A stretch of 40,956 nt of DNA, taken from positions 1 through 40,956 of the forward strand of contig JAKLKU010000032.1 in NCBI GenBank assembly GCA_023150475.1. The letters are read 5' to 3'. The notes beneath the pieces were generated by a model that ran no database searches, was not told the origin of the DNA, and saw only the letters and a program-made list of their open reading frames with translations. The position numbers and the translations under genes are program-made. Source of the stretch: Planctomycetota bacterium. Its GTDB lineage: Bacteria > Planctomycetota > UBA1135 > GCA-002686595. This document shows, piece after piece, positions 27,752-35,632 of this stretch; position 1 is the first letter of the stretch; each line of letters opens with the position of its first letter.

Positions 27752-28465
27752 ATGCAGGACACGATCAGGGCTCTTCGAGCACTTCAGGAACTCGACACGG
27801 ACATCTATCGGCTGAAGGCCGAGCTAAAGCGGCTGCCCGAGGAACGAGCCAAACGGCGCAAGGAGCTCGATCAGCAGATCGCACGTTGCGAGTCGCAGCA
27901 GAAGCACGCCCGCGAACTGCGGACGAAGGTCAAGGAGATCGAGGACCAGACGAGCAAGGAACGGCAGCGCATCCGCAAGCTCGAGACCGAAGCTGCGAGT
28001 TCCCGTGGTGATGTCGCGCTGCTCGCAGCGTTCCAACACGAGATCAAGACGCTGAAGCGCGACATCTCGGGCGCCGAGGAGCAGGGACTCGAACTCGTCG
28101 GGCAAGCCGAACTCGCGGAAACCGACGCGAAGAACCAGCGCGCGGCGATCGACGAAGCGGAGAAGGTCTTCGCCGAGTTCCTCGGCAACGTCGAACGCGA
28201 GACCAAAGAAGCTCAGACGAAGCTCGAGCGGTTGCTCGCCGAGCGCAGGCAGCGCATGGCGAAGGACCTCGCGCCCGAGTCGCTCGCGCTCTACGAACGA
28301 CTGCTCGCCGCGCGCGAAGGCGTCGCGCTCGCGCTGCTCGACGGCCGCATTTGCCAAGCGTGCTTCATGGAAGTGCCGACGAATCTCTACGTGCGGGTCG
28401 CGCGTGCGGCGCAGTTGACGCAGTGCCCGTCCTGCGACCGCATCCTGTTCCAGGATCTCGGCTGA
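27752..28465 (+). CDS. coiled-coil protein with C4 zinc ribbon (COG1579 type)
   Basis: 237 residues. Nearly two thirds is a long antiparallel coiled coil (ELDTDIYRLKAELKRLPEER, KVKEIEDQTSKERQRIRKLE). The C-terminus is a zinc ribbon with Cys201 and Cys204 in CQAC and Cys225 and Cys228 in CPSC. This is the layout of the COG1579 (DUF164) family, widespread in bacteria and usually described as a possible nucleic-acid-binding protein; the function is not established. The motif DGRICQACFMEVPTNLY fits the family. ATG 27752 is chosen over an upstream in-frame GTG at 27692 because the added residues are Pro/Arg-rich and the promoter lies between them. It converges with the radical SAM gene, with a seven-base gap. 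Confidence 0.9.
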   Translation: MQDTIRALRALQELDTDIYRLKAELKRLPEERAKRRKELDQQIARCESQQKHARELRTKVKEIEDQTSKERQRIRKLETEAASSRGDVALLAAFQHEIKTLKRDISGAEEQGLELVGQAELAETDAKNQRAAIDEAEKVFAEFLGNVERETKEAQTKLERLLAERRQRMAKDLAPESLALYERLLAAREGVALALLDGRICQACFMEVPTNLYVRVARAAQLTQCPSCDRILFQDLG

Positions 28466-28472
28466 GTTTCGA

Positions 28473-29423
28473 TCACTCGGCGGCGAACGCGCCTTGACGC
28501 GAGCCGCGCCGCTCGAGCTCTCGTTCGAGCCGTTCGCGCACCGTGTTCTTGTGCACGTTCCACTTCGGCGCGAGCAACTGCTCGTCCGGCGCGTCGGCCG
28601 TGATGCGGTGGAGCACTTGGGCGGCTGTCAGTCGCTCGACGAAGTCGGCGAGCCAATCGACGTACGTCTCGACGGTCAGCGGCTCGACGCGCCCCTCGCG
28701 CCACCAGTGCTCGAGGATCGTGCGGCGGAGCACCATCAGGTGGTGGACCTTGACGCCGTCGACGCGCGAACGGGCCAGCACCGCAGCGGTCCTTCGCGCG
28801 CCGTCTCGGCCGTCGCCGGGCAGGCCGAGGATCGCGTGACCGACCGTGAGCAGTCCGTGGGCTCGTGCGCGGCGCACTGCGTCCTCGAACTCTGCGACCG
28901 TGTGCAAGCGGTTGATCTCGGTGAGCAGCCGATCGTCGGCGACTTCGAGGCCGAGTTCGAGCCACACGGGCACCCGCACGTTCCACTCGGCGAGCCGCGC
29001 GAGCGCGTCGTCCGAGAGCGTGTCCGGCCGGGTCGCGATCGACAGTGCGACGATCTCCTTGCCGAGATGGGGGAGCGTGACACGCAGGACTTCGTCGAGC
29101 CGCTCGAGCGGCACGTACGTGTTCGAGTAGCTCTGGAAGTACGCGATCGCCTTCACGCCGACGCCGCGGCGAGCGATGCGCGCGAGGCCGTCGGCGAGTT
29201 GGAGGGCGAGCTCCTCGCCGCGTTTGAACGCGCCGGTGCCCGAACCTTCGACGTCGCAGTACACGCACCCGCCGCGACCTTTCGTGCCGTCCCGGTTGGG
29301 GCAGTTCGACCCGGCATCGAGGGCGACGCGATGCACTTCGTGGCCGAACGTCTCGACGAGCCACGGCTGCAGCGTGCGAAAGCGTGCGGGCGAACCATCC
29401 CGAGACCGCTCGCTGGGTGACAT
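28473..29423 (-). CDS. TIGR01212-type radical SAM protein (YhcC family)
   Basis: 316 residues. The radical SAM cluster is carried by Cys residues in SNCPNRDGTKGRGGCVYCDV: the first Cys in NCPNRDG, then GGCVYC with a two-residue spacing. This extended C-x11-C-x2-C pattern is the mark of the TIGR01212/COG1242 family. Further family features are IAYFQSYSNTYVPLERLDE, VALSIATRPDTL, WLELGLEVADDRLL and VGHAILGLPGDGRDG. Members bind a 4Fe-4S cluster and cleave SAM; the substrate is unknown (some relatives modify tRNA). ATG 29423 is close to a -10-like TACGCT on the same strand with only six bases between, so the transcript could be leaderless. It converges with the zinc-ribbon gene. Confidence 0.9.
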   Translation of the reverse strand: MSPSERSRDGSPARFRTLQPWLVETFGHEVHRVALDAGSNCPNRDGTKGRGGCVYCDVEGSGTGAFKRGEELALQLADGLARIARRGVGVKAIAYFQSYSNTYVPLERLDEVLRVTLPHLGKEIVALSIATRPDTLSDDALARLAEWNVRVPVWLELGLEVADDRLLTEINRLHTVAEFEDAVRRARAHGLLTVGHAILGLPGDGRDGARRTAAVLARSRVDGVKVHHLMVLRRTILEHWWREGRVEPLTVETYVDWLADFVERLTAAQVLHRITADAPDEQLLAPKWNVHKNTVRERLERELERRGSRQGAFAAE

Positions 29424-29429
29424 GCCGGG

Positions 29430-29435
29430 AGCGTA
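29430..29435 (-). promoter_or_regulatory. possible -10 element (TACGCT) placed for a leaderless mRNA
   Basis: On the - strand TACGCT ends six bases before the ATG of the radical SAM gene. A start of transcription at the usual distance would fall on or next to the A of ATG. Confidence 0.3.
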
Positions 29436-29548
29436 GCGCGCGCGGCCCGACCACGCTCGACCTGTGACTCGACTGGCGCGTGCATCTACGGACGAGTCGC
29501 GTCGCGACCGGCAGTTCGCGACTGCCACACGAAAGGTAGACCTCCTCG

Positions 29549-31168
29549 ATGAGACTCGCAGTTTCGATCGTCGTCGCCGCGACCGCGGCGACTCTCCATG
29601 CGCAAGGCACGTTGCTCCAAATCGACGACGCGGGCGGCGCCGTGGCGTCGGTGGGCGACGTCGACGGTGACGGGCGAGCGGACGTGCTCTCCGCGCGTGT
29701 GTCGTCGCTCCATCCGCAAGGCAGAGTTCGCCTCGTGTCGAGCGCGACGGGCGTCACGCTCGTCGCGCTCGACGGCCCGTCTGCGGGCGACGGTTACGGC
29801 GCTGCGCTGGCAGCAGAGCGCGATCTCGACGGTGACGGCAAGCCCGACTTCGTCGTCGGCGCCCCGAACGCCGTCGGCACGCCCGGCATCCTGCCCGCGG
29901 CGCGCGCGTACTCGGCGAACGGCACGCTGCTCTGGACCGCGACCGGGCTCGCCGCGACCCGCTTCGGCGCGGCTCTCGCGGTCGGCGGCGATCTCGACGG
30001 CGACGGCGTCGGCGAGGTCCTCGTCGGAGCTCCGGACGATGGCGCGAATGCGGCGGGCGCCGTCCACGTGCTCTCCGGCGCGTCCGGCAATCGGCTGTAC
30101 TCCCACGTGAGCCCCGGGCCGAGCGACGGAGAGTTCGGCTTCGCCTTGGCTTTCCTCGGTGATCTCGACGGCGACGGCGTCGACGACTACGCGATCGGCG
30201 ATCCGCACACGGCGGGCTCGAGCGCGGGGGCCGTCGCCGTGATCTCCGGCGCGAGCGCAGCGACGATGCGGACCCTCACGGCTCCGGCCGGCGGTCAGTT
30301 CGGTGGTGCGCTCGCCCGCGCAGGTGACGTCGACGGCGACGGGGTCGGCGAGCTCGTCGTCGGTGCACCGGCGGAGTTCGTCGGATCGTTCACGAGCGGC
30401 GTCGTCCGGCTCTATTCCGGCGCGAGCGGCGTGTTGATCTTCACCACGCTCGCGAAGCAGCAGGGTTTGACGTTCGGTCGCAGCGTCGCGGGGCTCGGGG
30501 ACTACGATCGCGACGGGCTCGCGGACTACGCCGCGCAGCTACCCGCGATGTACGTCGGCGGCGTGGTGAAGAACTTCGGTGCTGCGCAGGTGATCTCCGG
30601 CGCGAACGGCCTGGTGATCGCCGAACTCGACTTCGGCAGCACCGGCCCGCTCGCGAGCGTCGGCGACGTCAACTTCGACGGTGTGCCGGACGTCGCGATC
30701 GGCGGCCACGCGGCGACGCCGCCGTTCACCACTCTCGTGCTCGGTCGCTGCGACGCGCCGACCGCGTACTGCACCGGGAAACCCAACTCACTCGGTTGCT
30801 TGCCCGCGACGAGCTACTCCGGCGCGCCGAGCGCGTCGATCGGTCCCGATTTCGTCGTTGCGGCCTCGAACGTGCGCGGCGCGAAGCCGGCGCTGCTCTT
30901 CTGGGGACTCTCGCCCGCCGCGACGCCGTTCGGCGGCGGCATCCTGTGTGTCGGCGGCGCGCCCGTGCGGACCGCCGTCGTGACCACGAGCGGCAGCAGC
31001 GGCGCCTGCGACGGCGTCGCCGCCTACACGTTCACGAAGAGCTACTGCGCCGCCCAGGGGCTGACGCCGGGCACCGCGGTCTACACGCAGTTCTGGATCC
31101 GCGATCCGAACTTGGCGCTCCACCCGTTCAGCTTGTCGCGCGGACTCGCGTTCACGATCTGGCCGTAG
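29549..31168 (+). CDS. secreted FG-GAP repeat protein with cysteine-bearing C-terminal domain
   Basis: 539 residues. A signal peptide is clear (LAVSIVVAATAATLHAQG). Seven or so FG-GAP/calcium loops follow: GDVDGDGRADVLSA, RDLDGDGKPDFVVGAP, GDLDGDGVGEVLVGAP, GDLDGDGVDDYAIGDP, GDVDGDGVGELVVGAP, GDYDRDGLADYAAQ and GDVNFDGVPDVAIGG, giving a full beta-propeller. From about residue 405 there is a separate domain starting YCTGKPNSLGCLP, then PALLFWGLSPAATPFGGGIL, a Cys in CVGG, and ending TQFWIRDPNLALHPFSLS and RGLAFTIWP. I recognise this tail from many secreted proteins of deep-branching Planctomycetota; its role (sorting, anchoring or crosslinking) is unknown. It diverges from the radical SAM gene and is followed by a large hairpin. 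Confidence 0.88.
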   Translation: MRLAVSIVVAATAATLHAQGTLLQIDDAGGAVASVGDVDGDGRADVLSARVSSLHPQGRVRLVSSATGVTLVALDGPSAGDGYGAALAAERDLDGDGKPDFVVGAPNAVGTPGILPAARAYSANGTLLWTATGLAATRFGAALAVGGDLDGDGVGEVLVGAPDDGANAAGAVHVLSGASGNRLYSHVSPGPSDGEFGFALAFLGDLDGDGVDDYAIGDPHTAGSSAGAVAVISGASAATMRTLTAPAGGQFGGALARAGDVDGDGVGELVVGAPAEFVGSFTSGVVRLYSGASGVLIFTTLAKQQGLTFGRSVAGLGDYDRDGLADYAAQLPAMYVGGVVKNFGAAQVISGANGLVIAELDFGSTGPLASVGDVNFDGVPDVAIGGHAATPPFTTLVLGRCDAPTAYCTGKPNSLGCLPATSYSGAPSASIGPDFVVAASNVRGAKPALLFWGLSPAATPFGGGILCVGGAPVRTAVVTTSGSSGACDGVAAYTFTKSYCAAQGLTPGTAVYTQFWIRDPNLALHPFSLSRGLAFTIWP

Positions 31169-31189
31169 CTCCGCGCGCGAGTGCGCGTC

Positions 31190-31240
31190 GCGACCCGAGC
31201 GTGCTCGGCCGGTGCAATCCCGGCCGCGCGCTCGGGTCGC
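31190..31240 (+). terminator. long two-part hairpin, probable terminator
   Basis: GCGACCCGAGCG (31190-31201) pairs perfectly with CGCTCGGGTCGC (31229-31240). Inside, GGCCGG (31207-31212) pairs with CCGGCC (31220-31225) around the loop TGCAATC. It lies 21 bases after the FG-GAP stop. The following TGTCGCTTCTC is only mildly T-rich. Confidence 0.55.
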
Positions 31241-31346
31241 TGTCGCTTCTCGGGCGCGAATGCTCGCCGCCGAGCCGCGTCGGACGGACCCACGGCGGCC
31301 CGACGCGCACGCTCGCCTTCGACCTCGGATCGAGGCGCGGCGGGGC

Positions 31347-31364
31347 GTCGTGCCCGGGCACGAC
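31347..31364. repeat. perfect 18-bp palindrome
   Basis: GTCGTGCCCGGGCACGAC reads the same on both strands. It lies 113 bases before selB and could be a protein-binding site. Confidence 0.7.
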
Positions 31365-31458
31365 ACGGATGCCGCGCGGGCCGCTGGGGTCGGGCTCCTT
31401 GCGCGCGTGTCGCGGCGATCCCCTTCGTTCGAGAGCGGTACGCAGCGCGAACGGGCGC

Positions 31459-31464
31459 TAGGCT
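31459..31464 (+). promoter_or_regulatory. possible -10 element (TAGGCT) for selB
   Basis: TAGGCT ends 13 bases before the selB ATG, giving a leader of only about six bases. No good -35 box is seen. Confidence 0.3.
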
Positions 31465-31477
31465 CGACGCGCCGCGC

Positions 31478-33412
31478 ATGCACGTCTCCGCTCACTCCGA
31501 GATCGTCCCGATCGTCATCGGCACCGCAGGGCACATCGACCACGGCAAGTCGTCGCTCGTGCGCGCGCTGACCGGCGTCGATCCCGATCGCCTGAAGGAG
31601 GAGCAGGAGCGCGGGATGACGATCGACCTCGGGTACGCGCCGCTCGCGCTGCCCGACGGACGCGTGGTCGGCATCATCGACGTGCCTGGCCACGAACGCT
31701 TCGTGCGCAACATGGTCGCCGGCGCGACCGGCATCGATCTCGTCGTGCTCGTCGTCGCGGCGGACGACGGCGTCATGCCGCAGACGCGCGAGCACCTGCA
31801 CATCATGCAGATGCTCGGGCTGAAGCGCGGTTTCGTCGCGTTGAACAAGATCGACTTGGTCGACGCGGAGCTCGTCGACGTCGCCCAGGAGGACGTCGAG
31901 AACGCGCTGCGTGGGACGTTCCTCGAAGGCGCGCCGATCGTCCGCGTCAGCGCGACGAAGGGGATCGGGCTCGACGCGTTGAAGGACGAGCTCTTCCGCC
32001 AAGCCGCCGCGACTCCGCCGCGTTCGGCGGAAGGCGTGTTCCGCATGCCGGTGCAACGCGTGTTCTCGGCGAAGGGTTTCGGCACCGTGGTCACCGGTGT
32101 GCCGGTCGCGGGCAGCATCGAACTCGGCGCGACGCTCGAGGTCCAACCCGGCGGCCTCACCGGGAAAGTGCGCGGACTGCAGGCGTACGGCGCGAGCGTG
32201 AACGCGGCGCGCGCCGGCCACCGCACGGCGATCAACCTGGCCGATGTCGCGCACGAGCAGGTCTCGCGCGGCTCGGTGGTCGCGAGCCCCGGCTTCTTCG
32301 CGCCGCTCTCGATGGTCGCGGCGCGGCTCACGGTGCTCGCCGATCTCGGTCGGCCGGTGACGAACCGCATGAAGGTCCGCCTGCACACCGGCACGGCCGA
32401 TCCGAGCGGCGAAGTGATCGTGCTCGACCAGGAGCGACTCGAACCCGGTGCGAGCGGACTCGTGCAGCTCCGACTCGACGAACCGCTGGTGTGCGCGCCG
32501 GGGGATCCGTACGTGCTCCGGCTCGCGTCGCCGGCGATCACGCTCGGCGGTGGCGTGATCCTCGAAGAGTCGAAGTACCGGCTGAAGCGCTTCAAGGAGT
32601 TCGTGATCGACGAACTCGGCTTGCAGGAACAGAGCCTCGATTCGCCGCGCGAACTCGCCGAAGCGATTCTCTCGCGCGCGGGTGCGACGCCGCTCTCGCT
32701 CGCGGACGTCGCGCGCGCGATCAAACGCGAGCCCAACGAAGCGAAGAAGCTGCTCGAGACTCTGGCGACGGCGAAACGCGTGCGCGCGCTCGGTCCGAGC
32801 GGCAAGTGGATGCACGTCGAGCGGCTCGACGAGGCGCTCGCGCGGATCAAGGCGGAGGTCGAGAAGTGGTTCACCGCCAACCCTCACCGCCAAGTGATCG
32901 AAGTCGCCGAACTGCGGCGCACGCTCGACTACTCCGCCGACGCGCTCGCGCTGTTCGTCGAAGAGGAAGCGCGACGCGGCGGTTGGACGCTCGAGTCCGG
33001 CGGGTTCCTGCGTCCGAAGGGGCGCGCTCGCGCGCTCGACGAGAAGACCCGCGAGACGGTCGAGCGCGTGCATGGTGCGCTCGCGAAAGGTGGCGTCGCG
33101 CCGCCGAGTCCGGCCGAACTCTCGACGGCGCTCGGAGTCAAACCGGCCGAAGTCCAACGCGTGCTCGAGCTCTTGGTCGACGAAGCCCGCGCCAAACGCA
33201 TCGAGAAGGAGTTCTATCTCGCGGCGGAAACGGTGGAACGCGTGAAGGGCTCGATCGTCGCGAACTGCCAGAAGCACGGCCACCTCGAGATCCCGGCGTT
33301 GCGCGACGAGCTTGGCACGTCGCGCAAGTTCCTGATCCCGCTGCTCGAATGGTTCGACACCCAGGGCCTGACGATCCGCCAAGGCGCGAACCGCGTGCTG
33401 CGCAAACGCTGA
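31478..33412 (+). CDS. selB: selenocysteine-specific translation elongation factor SelB
   Basis: SelB delivers Sec-tRNA to UGA codons marked by a SECIS element. The 644-residue protein has an EF-Tu-like GTPase domain: G1 GTAGHIDHGKSSLV (Lys24), G2 RGMTIDLGYAPL (the TIDLG form typical of SelB), G3 DVPGHERFVRNMVAG and G4 NKIDLVD. Beta-barrel domains 2 and 3 follow to about residue 350. The C-terminal third is a row of winged-helix modules (LADVARAIKREPNEAKKLLE, LSTALGVKPAEVQRVLELL and IPALRDELGTSRKFLIPLLE, then IRQGANRVLRKR), which bind SECIS RNA. The last module matches the SelB wing-helix 4 pattern. ATG 31478 is the natural start; the frame is open upstream but Arg-rich. No selA, selC or selD lies in the window, so they must be elsewhere. 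Confidence 0.95.
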   Translation: MHVSAHSEIVPIVIGTAGHIDHGKSSLVRALTGVDPDRLKEEQERGMTIDLGYAPLALPDGRVVGIIDVPGHERFVRNMVAGATGIDLVVLVVAADDGVMPQTREHLHIMQMLGLKRGFVALNKIDLVDAELVDVAQEDVENALRGTFLEGAPIVRVSATKGIGLDALKDELFRQAAATPPRSAEGVFRMPVQRVFSAKGFGTVVTGVPVAGSIELGATLEVQPGGLTGKVRGLQAYGASVNAARAGHRTAINLADVAHEQVSRGSVVASPGFFAPLSMVAARLTVLADLGRPVTNRMKVRLHTGTADPSGEVIVLDQERLEPGASGLVQLRLDEPLVCAPGDPYVLRLASPAITLGGGVILEESKYRLKRFKEFVIDELGLQEQSLDSPRELAEAILSRAGATPLSLADVARAIKREPNEAKKLLETLATAKRVRALGPSGKWMHVERLDEALARIKAEVEKWFTANPHRQVIEVAELRRTLDYSADALALFVEEEARRGGWTLESGGFLRPKGRARALDEKTRETVERVHGALAKGGVAPPSPAELSTALGVKPAEVQRVLELLVDEARAKRIEKEFYLAAETVERVKGSIVANCQKHGHLEIPALRDELGTSRKFLIPLLEWFDTQGLTIRQGANRVLRKR

Positions 33413-33448
33413 CCCGACTCGCCCGTCGAGGGACGTGTCGCCTGCGAG

Positions 33449-33943
33449 TTAGGGGATCGGAGTGGCAACGATGTCGAGATCGATCGCCCCTCGGATGGTG
33501 CCCCAGGTCCAACCAGGCTTTGGTGTGGCCGAGACGGCGTAGTTGAGCGCGCCAAACGGCGGCCGTTGCGCCACGACGATATTCCGATCGAGTCCCGTCG
33601 AATCGAACTGAAGCGATGACGTGTCGTTGAGCGGATGGAGCTGGAGGTAGTCGACTTGGTGCATCAGGCCGACTCCGTAGAGGAAGTTCATGTGAATCGA
33701 GATCGGGCGCACCGCGACGCCTGCGCCATCGGTGACCACGGCGCCAACGCGAACGGTCGTTTCGAGTTCGACGCCGTCGCCAACGTCTTGACTTTCGTGC
33801 CACGCGGGTCCGCCGGAGGTCCCTGCGACCTGTGGAGGCGGCGCCGGTATCGCTGTGTTCGATTGCTGGCGCAGCGTCGCGCCGAGAGCGAATCCCGTGA
33901 TCAGCAGGACGGCCGGGATCGCGATTCGGAAGGAGATCGGCAT
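33449..33943 (-). CDS. small exported protein of unknown function
   Basis: 164 residues on the - strand. The N-terminus has a hydrophobic segment with a leading Arg (FRIAIPAVLLITGFALGATL), a signal peptide or anchor, then a Pro-rich linker (AIPAPPPQ). The remainder (about 45-164) appears beta-rich: VELETTVRVGAVVTDGAGV, VRPISIHMNFLYGVGLMHQV and WTWGTIRGAIDLDIVATPI. No family recognised. It begins 45 bases after the Cys-rich gene on the same strand and is probably co-transcribed. Local G+C is clearly lower than in the housekeeping genes. It ends 37 bases from the convergent selB. Confidence 0.6.
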   Translation of the reverse strand: MPISFRIAIPAVLLITGFALGATLRQQSNTAIPAPPPQVAGTSGGPAWHESQDVGDGVELETTVRVGAVVTDGAGVAVRPISIHMNFLYGVGLMHQVDYLQLHPLNDTSSLQFDSTGLDRNIVVAQRPPFGALNYAVSATPKPGWTWGTIRGAIDLDIVATPIP

Positions 33944-33988
33944 GGGAGTTTCGATTCTGGATTGGGTTTACCTGGTCGCCGACGCCAC

Positions 33989-34306
33989 TCAGCAACCGCC
34001 GAGCACGTCACCACAGCTCGAGACCGAGCCCCACGTCTCACCGACCGCAGGCTGCACCTGCGCGCCGAACAGGCGCAGGCTGAAGGTGGACGAGTTCGAC
34101 TGCGTCGTCATGCTCGTCGCGCCCGACTGGCTCTCCGCGTAGATCTTCGTGGAGCCCACGGATTCGTGACACACCCAGAATTTGGAGTTCGGACAGTCAG
34201 GCACCACACACGGGCCAAAGCACGTGACCGCGACTCCGACTCCCGGGGAAGCGAGCGACGCACTCACCGTCATGCAAGTGAGCAGCGAAACGAACGTGGC
34301 GAACAT
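33989..34306 (-). CDS. small secreted cysteine-rich protein of unknown function
   Basis: 105 residues. A signal peptide is likely (MFATFVSLLTCMTVSASLAS). The mature part has about six Cys residues (FGPC, PDCP, WVCHE, SSCGD, GGC at the very end), suggesting disulfide bonds outside the cytoplasm, and a Ser/Thr-rich centre. Family not recognised. The leader contains AGGGAGAGAG about ten bases before the ATG, a perfect 12-bp palindrome and a hairpin, and a promoter-like TTGACT-16-TACAGT lies about 95 bases upstream. It lies in the low-GC stretch and probably forms an operon with the gene at 33943. Confidence 0.6.
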   Translation of the reverse strand: MFATFVSLLTCMTVSASLASPGVGVAVTCFGPCVVPDCPNSKFWVCHESVGSTKIYAESQSGATSMTTQSNSSTFSLRLFGAQVQPAVGETWGSVSSCGDVLGGC

Positions 34307-34661
34307 GGAGTGTCTCTCTCCCTAAGAAAGACATTGCGTGGATCGACGCCCCACGGCGATCGCCGACGGGCGCGAGGGCGAACATCCCCTCGCCCGCGAA
34401 CTGTATGTGGGTGATTGGTCAAGTCAACCGACTCGAAGGTTCAGCGGAGACGGGGACGTGTCTCGTCCCATATTCGGTCATCTCGATAGAGCTCGGGGTG
34501 GCCGAAACGGAGCTGCGACGCCGAGGGATCCGCGCGCGGCGCGGCGCACTGCGTCGCCCTGCACGGCGGGACGTTCGCCCGCATCGTCGACGGGCGACGC
34601 CTCGACGCGGAAGCGAAGCAGATCCGCTCGACTTTGCCGTTCGCGCGCGCGCGGGCGGCGG
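34307..34661 (-). other. 355-bp spacer: leader and promoter of the cysteine-rich gene
   Basis: No coding region is convincing on either strand. For the - strand it holds a promoter (34400-34427), a hairpin (34372-34378 with 34387-34393) and a 12-bp palindrome CGGCGATCGCCG (34354-34365). The part beyond 34430 shows nothing I can name. Confidence 0.5.
34400..34427 (-). promoter_or_regulatory. probable promoter, TTGACT-16-TACAGT
   Basis: On the - strand TTGACT (34427-34422) and TACAGT (34405-34400) are 16 bases apart. This is the best sigma-70-like promoter in the window (five of six in the -35 box, four of six in the -10 box) and drives the cysteine-rich protein gene. Confidence 0.55.
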
Positions 34662-35321
34662 TCACGTCCAGTTCGCGACGATCCTGAACGGGAAGAAGAC
34701 GGGCCCGTCCGGCATGCCACAGTAGAGGCCGTCGTTGCTCCCGAACTGGACCGGATGGTCGTAGACCCAGCGCTCCGACGCGTGCATGTCGGGTGCGGCA
34801 AACTCGTTTCGTTGCACCTCGTGGGCATCGAGGGACGTGCCGCACGTCACTCGAACGGCGATCCTGAAGCGTTCGTAGTTCCCGATGTCGTGTGCGCGAA
34901 GTTGCAGACGCAGCGGTTCACCCACGGTCCTCGGGTCCCGCTGAATCGATTCCGTGGCGAGTCGCTGGAACTCGGCATCTCGGGTCCTGCGGCCCTCGAG
35001 GGTGACCTGCAGGGCGAACTGCTGGGGACCGTCGCCGACCCACGCGTTCACTCTGGCCTCGAGCCGAACGACCATCGCCCGAGCGACGGCTCCGACTTGC
35101 GGGTTCCGCGGCGGCGCGTCGGGACGCGGTGCGGGGGGGCGCGCCACATCGCGCGGCCCCGTCGTGTTCGTGTCGTGCGTGGCTTTCCCATTGGAACTTG
35201 CGACGACCGCGCCGACGGCACCGACGATGGCGGCAACCACGGCACCGACTGCTCCGATGACGGCGGGCTTCACGCCCGTCGACGCCGCAGTCGATCGGGT
35301 CCTTCGCATCGGCGACGTCAT
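34662..35321 (-). CDS. single-pass membrane protein of unknown function
   Basis: 219 residues. After a basic start (MRRTRSTAASTG) there is a Gly/Val/Ala-rich span (AVIGAVGAVVAAIVGAVGAV, about 20-41), a Pro/Arg-rich linker to about 75, and a folded domain with VVRLEARVNAWVGDGPQQF, LQVTLEGRRTRDAEFQRLA, FRIAVRVTCGTSLDAHEVQ and LYCGMPDGPVFFPFRIVAN. It has two Cys residues that might pair. Family not recognised. The ATG at 35321 overlaps the stop of the upstream small gene by four bases (ATGA), which fixes the start and shows co-translation. It lies in the lower-GC accessory stretch. Confidence 0.6.
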   Translation of the reverse strand: MTSPMRRTRSTAASTGVKPAVIGAVGAVVAAIVGAVGAVVASSNGKATHDTNTTGPRDVARPPAPRPDAPPRNPQVGAVARAMVVRLEARVNAWVGDGPQQFALQVTLEGRRTRDAEFQRLATESIQRDPRTVGEPLRLQLRAHDIGNYERFRIAVRVTCGTSLDAHEVQRNEFAAPDMHASERWVYDHPVQFGSNDGLYCGMPDGPVFFPFRIVANWT

Positions 35322-35632
35322 TGCCCGATCCTCCGATGCGACTGCATCGTGCACCTGATATCGAGCGGGATGTTCCTGACTGCGATCGACGGGTGGTGCG
35401 GCGCTCCGTGCGCGAGATTGCCCGTCGCGGCTTGGGGGGGCTGGCTCTCGTCACGAGTCTCCGCAGGGGCTTCGACGCAGCGGCGGAGGCGAACCCCGCC
35501 GGTCCAAGCTGCGTCGTCCGCGCCATGCACGACCGGGACGCCAACCCCGGTCTCACGCTCGGCAGCGTCCGTGGTGCGATGCGTGTCGCCTGGAACGGCG
35601 ACGCACGCCAACAGCGCGAACGTCGTGAACAT
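35318..35632 (-). CDS. small probably secreted protein of unknown function
   Basis: 104 residues on the - strand. The start MFTTFALLACVAVPGDTH looks like a short signal peptide or lipoprotein signal. The rest is polar, with scattered Cys and His residues and little apparent structure (EAPAETRDESQPPQAA). Its opening residues resemble those of the cysteine-rich gene at 34306 (MFATFVSLLTC), which may be chance. Its stop overlaps the ATG of the next gene by four bases, the main support that it is real. The frame is open up to 35803; I prefer ATG 35632 because it gives the signal-like start. Weakly supported. Confidence 0.4.
   Translation of the reverse strand: MFTTFALLACVAVPGDTHRTTDAAERETGVGVPVVHGADDAAWTGGVRLRRCVEAPAETRDESQPPQAATGNLAHGAPHHPSIAVRNIPLDIRCTMQSHRRIGQ

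Larger units (their letters stand above)
31169..31477 (+). other. 309-bp spacer with a large hairpin and a perfect palindrome
   Basis: No coding region is supported. It holds a long stem-loop (31190-31240), a perfect 18-bp palindrome (31347-31364) and a -10-like TAGGCT (31459) just before selB. I looked for a selenocysteine tRNA gene here and saw none. Confidence 0.6.

Noticed and set aside
31169..31477. selenocysteine tRNA gene next to selB
   Set aside because: No TCA anticodon in a suitable loop and no GTTCGA-type T-loop with a matching acceptor stem is present.
34405..34725. 106-residue open frame on the + strand
   Set aside because: It overlaps the promoter and the end of a better-supported - strand gene and its composition changes abruptly into Arg-rich noise.
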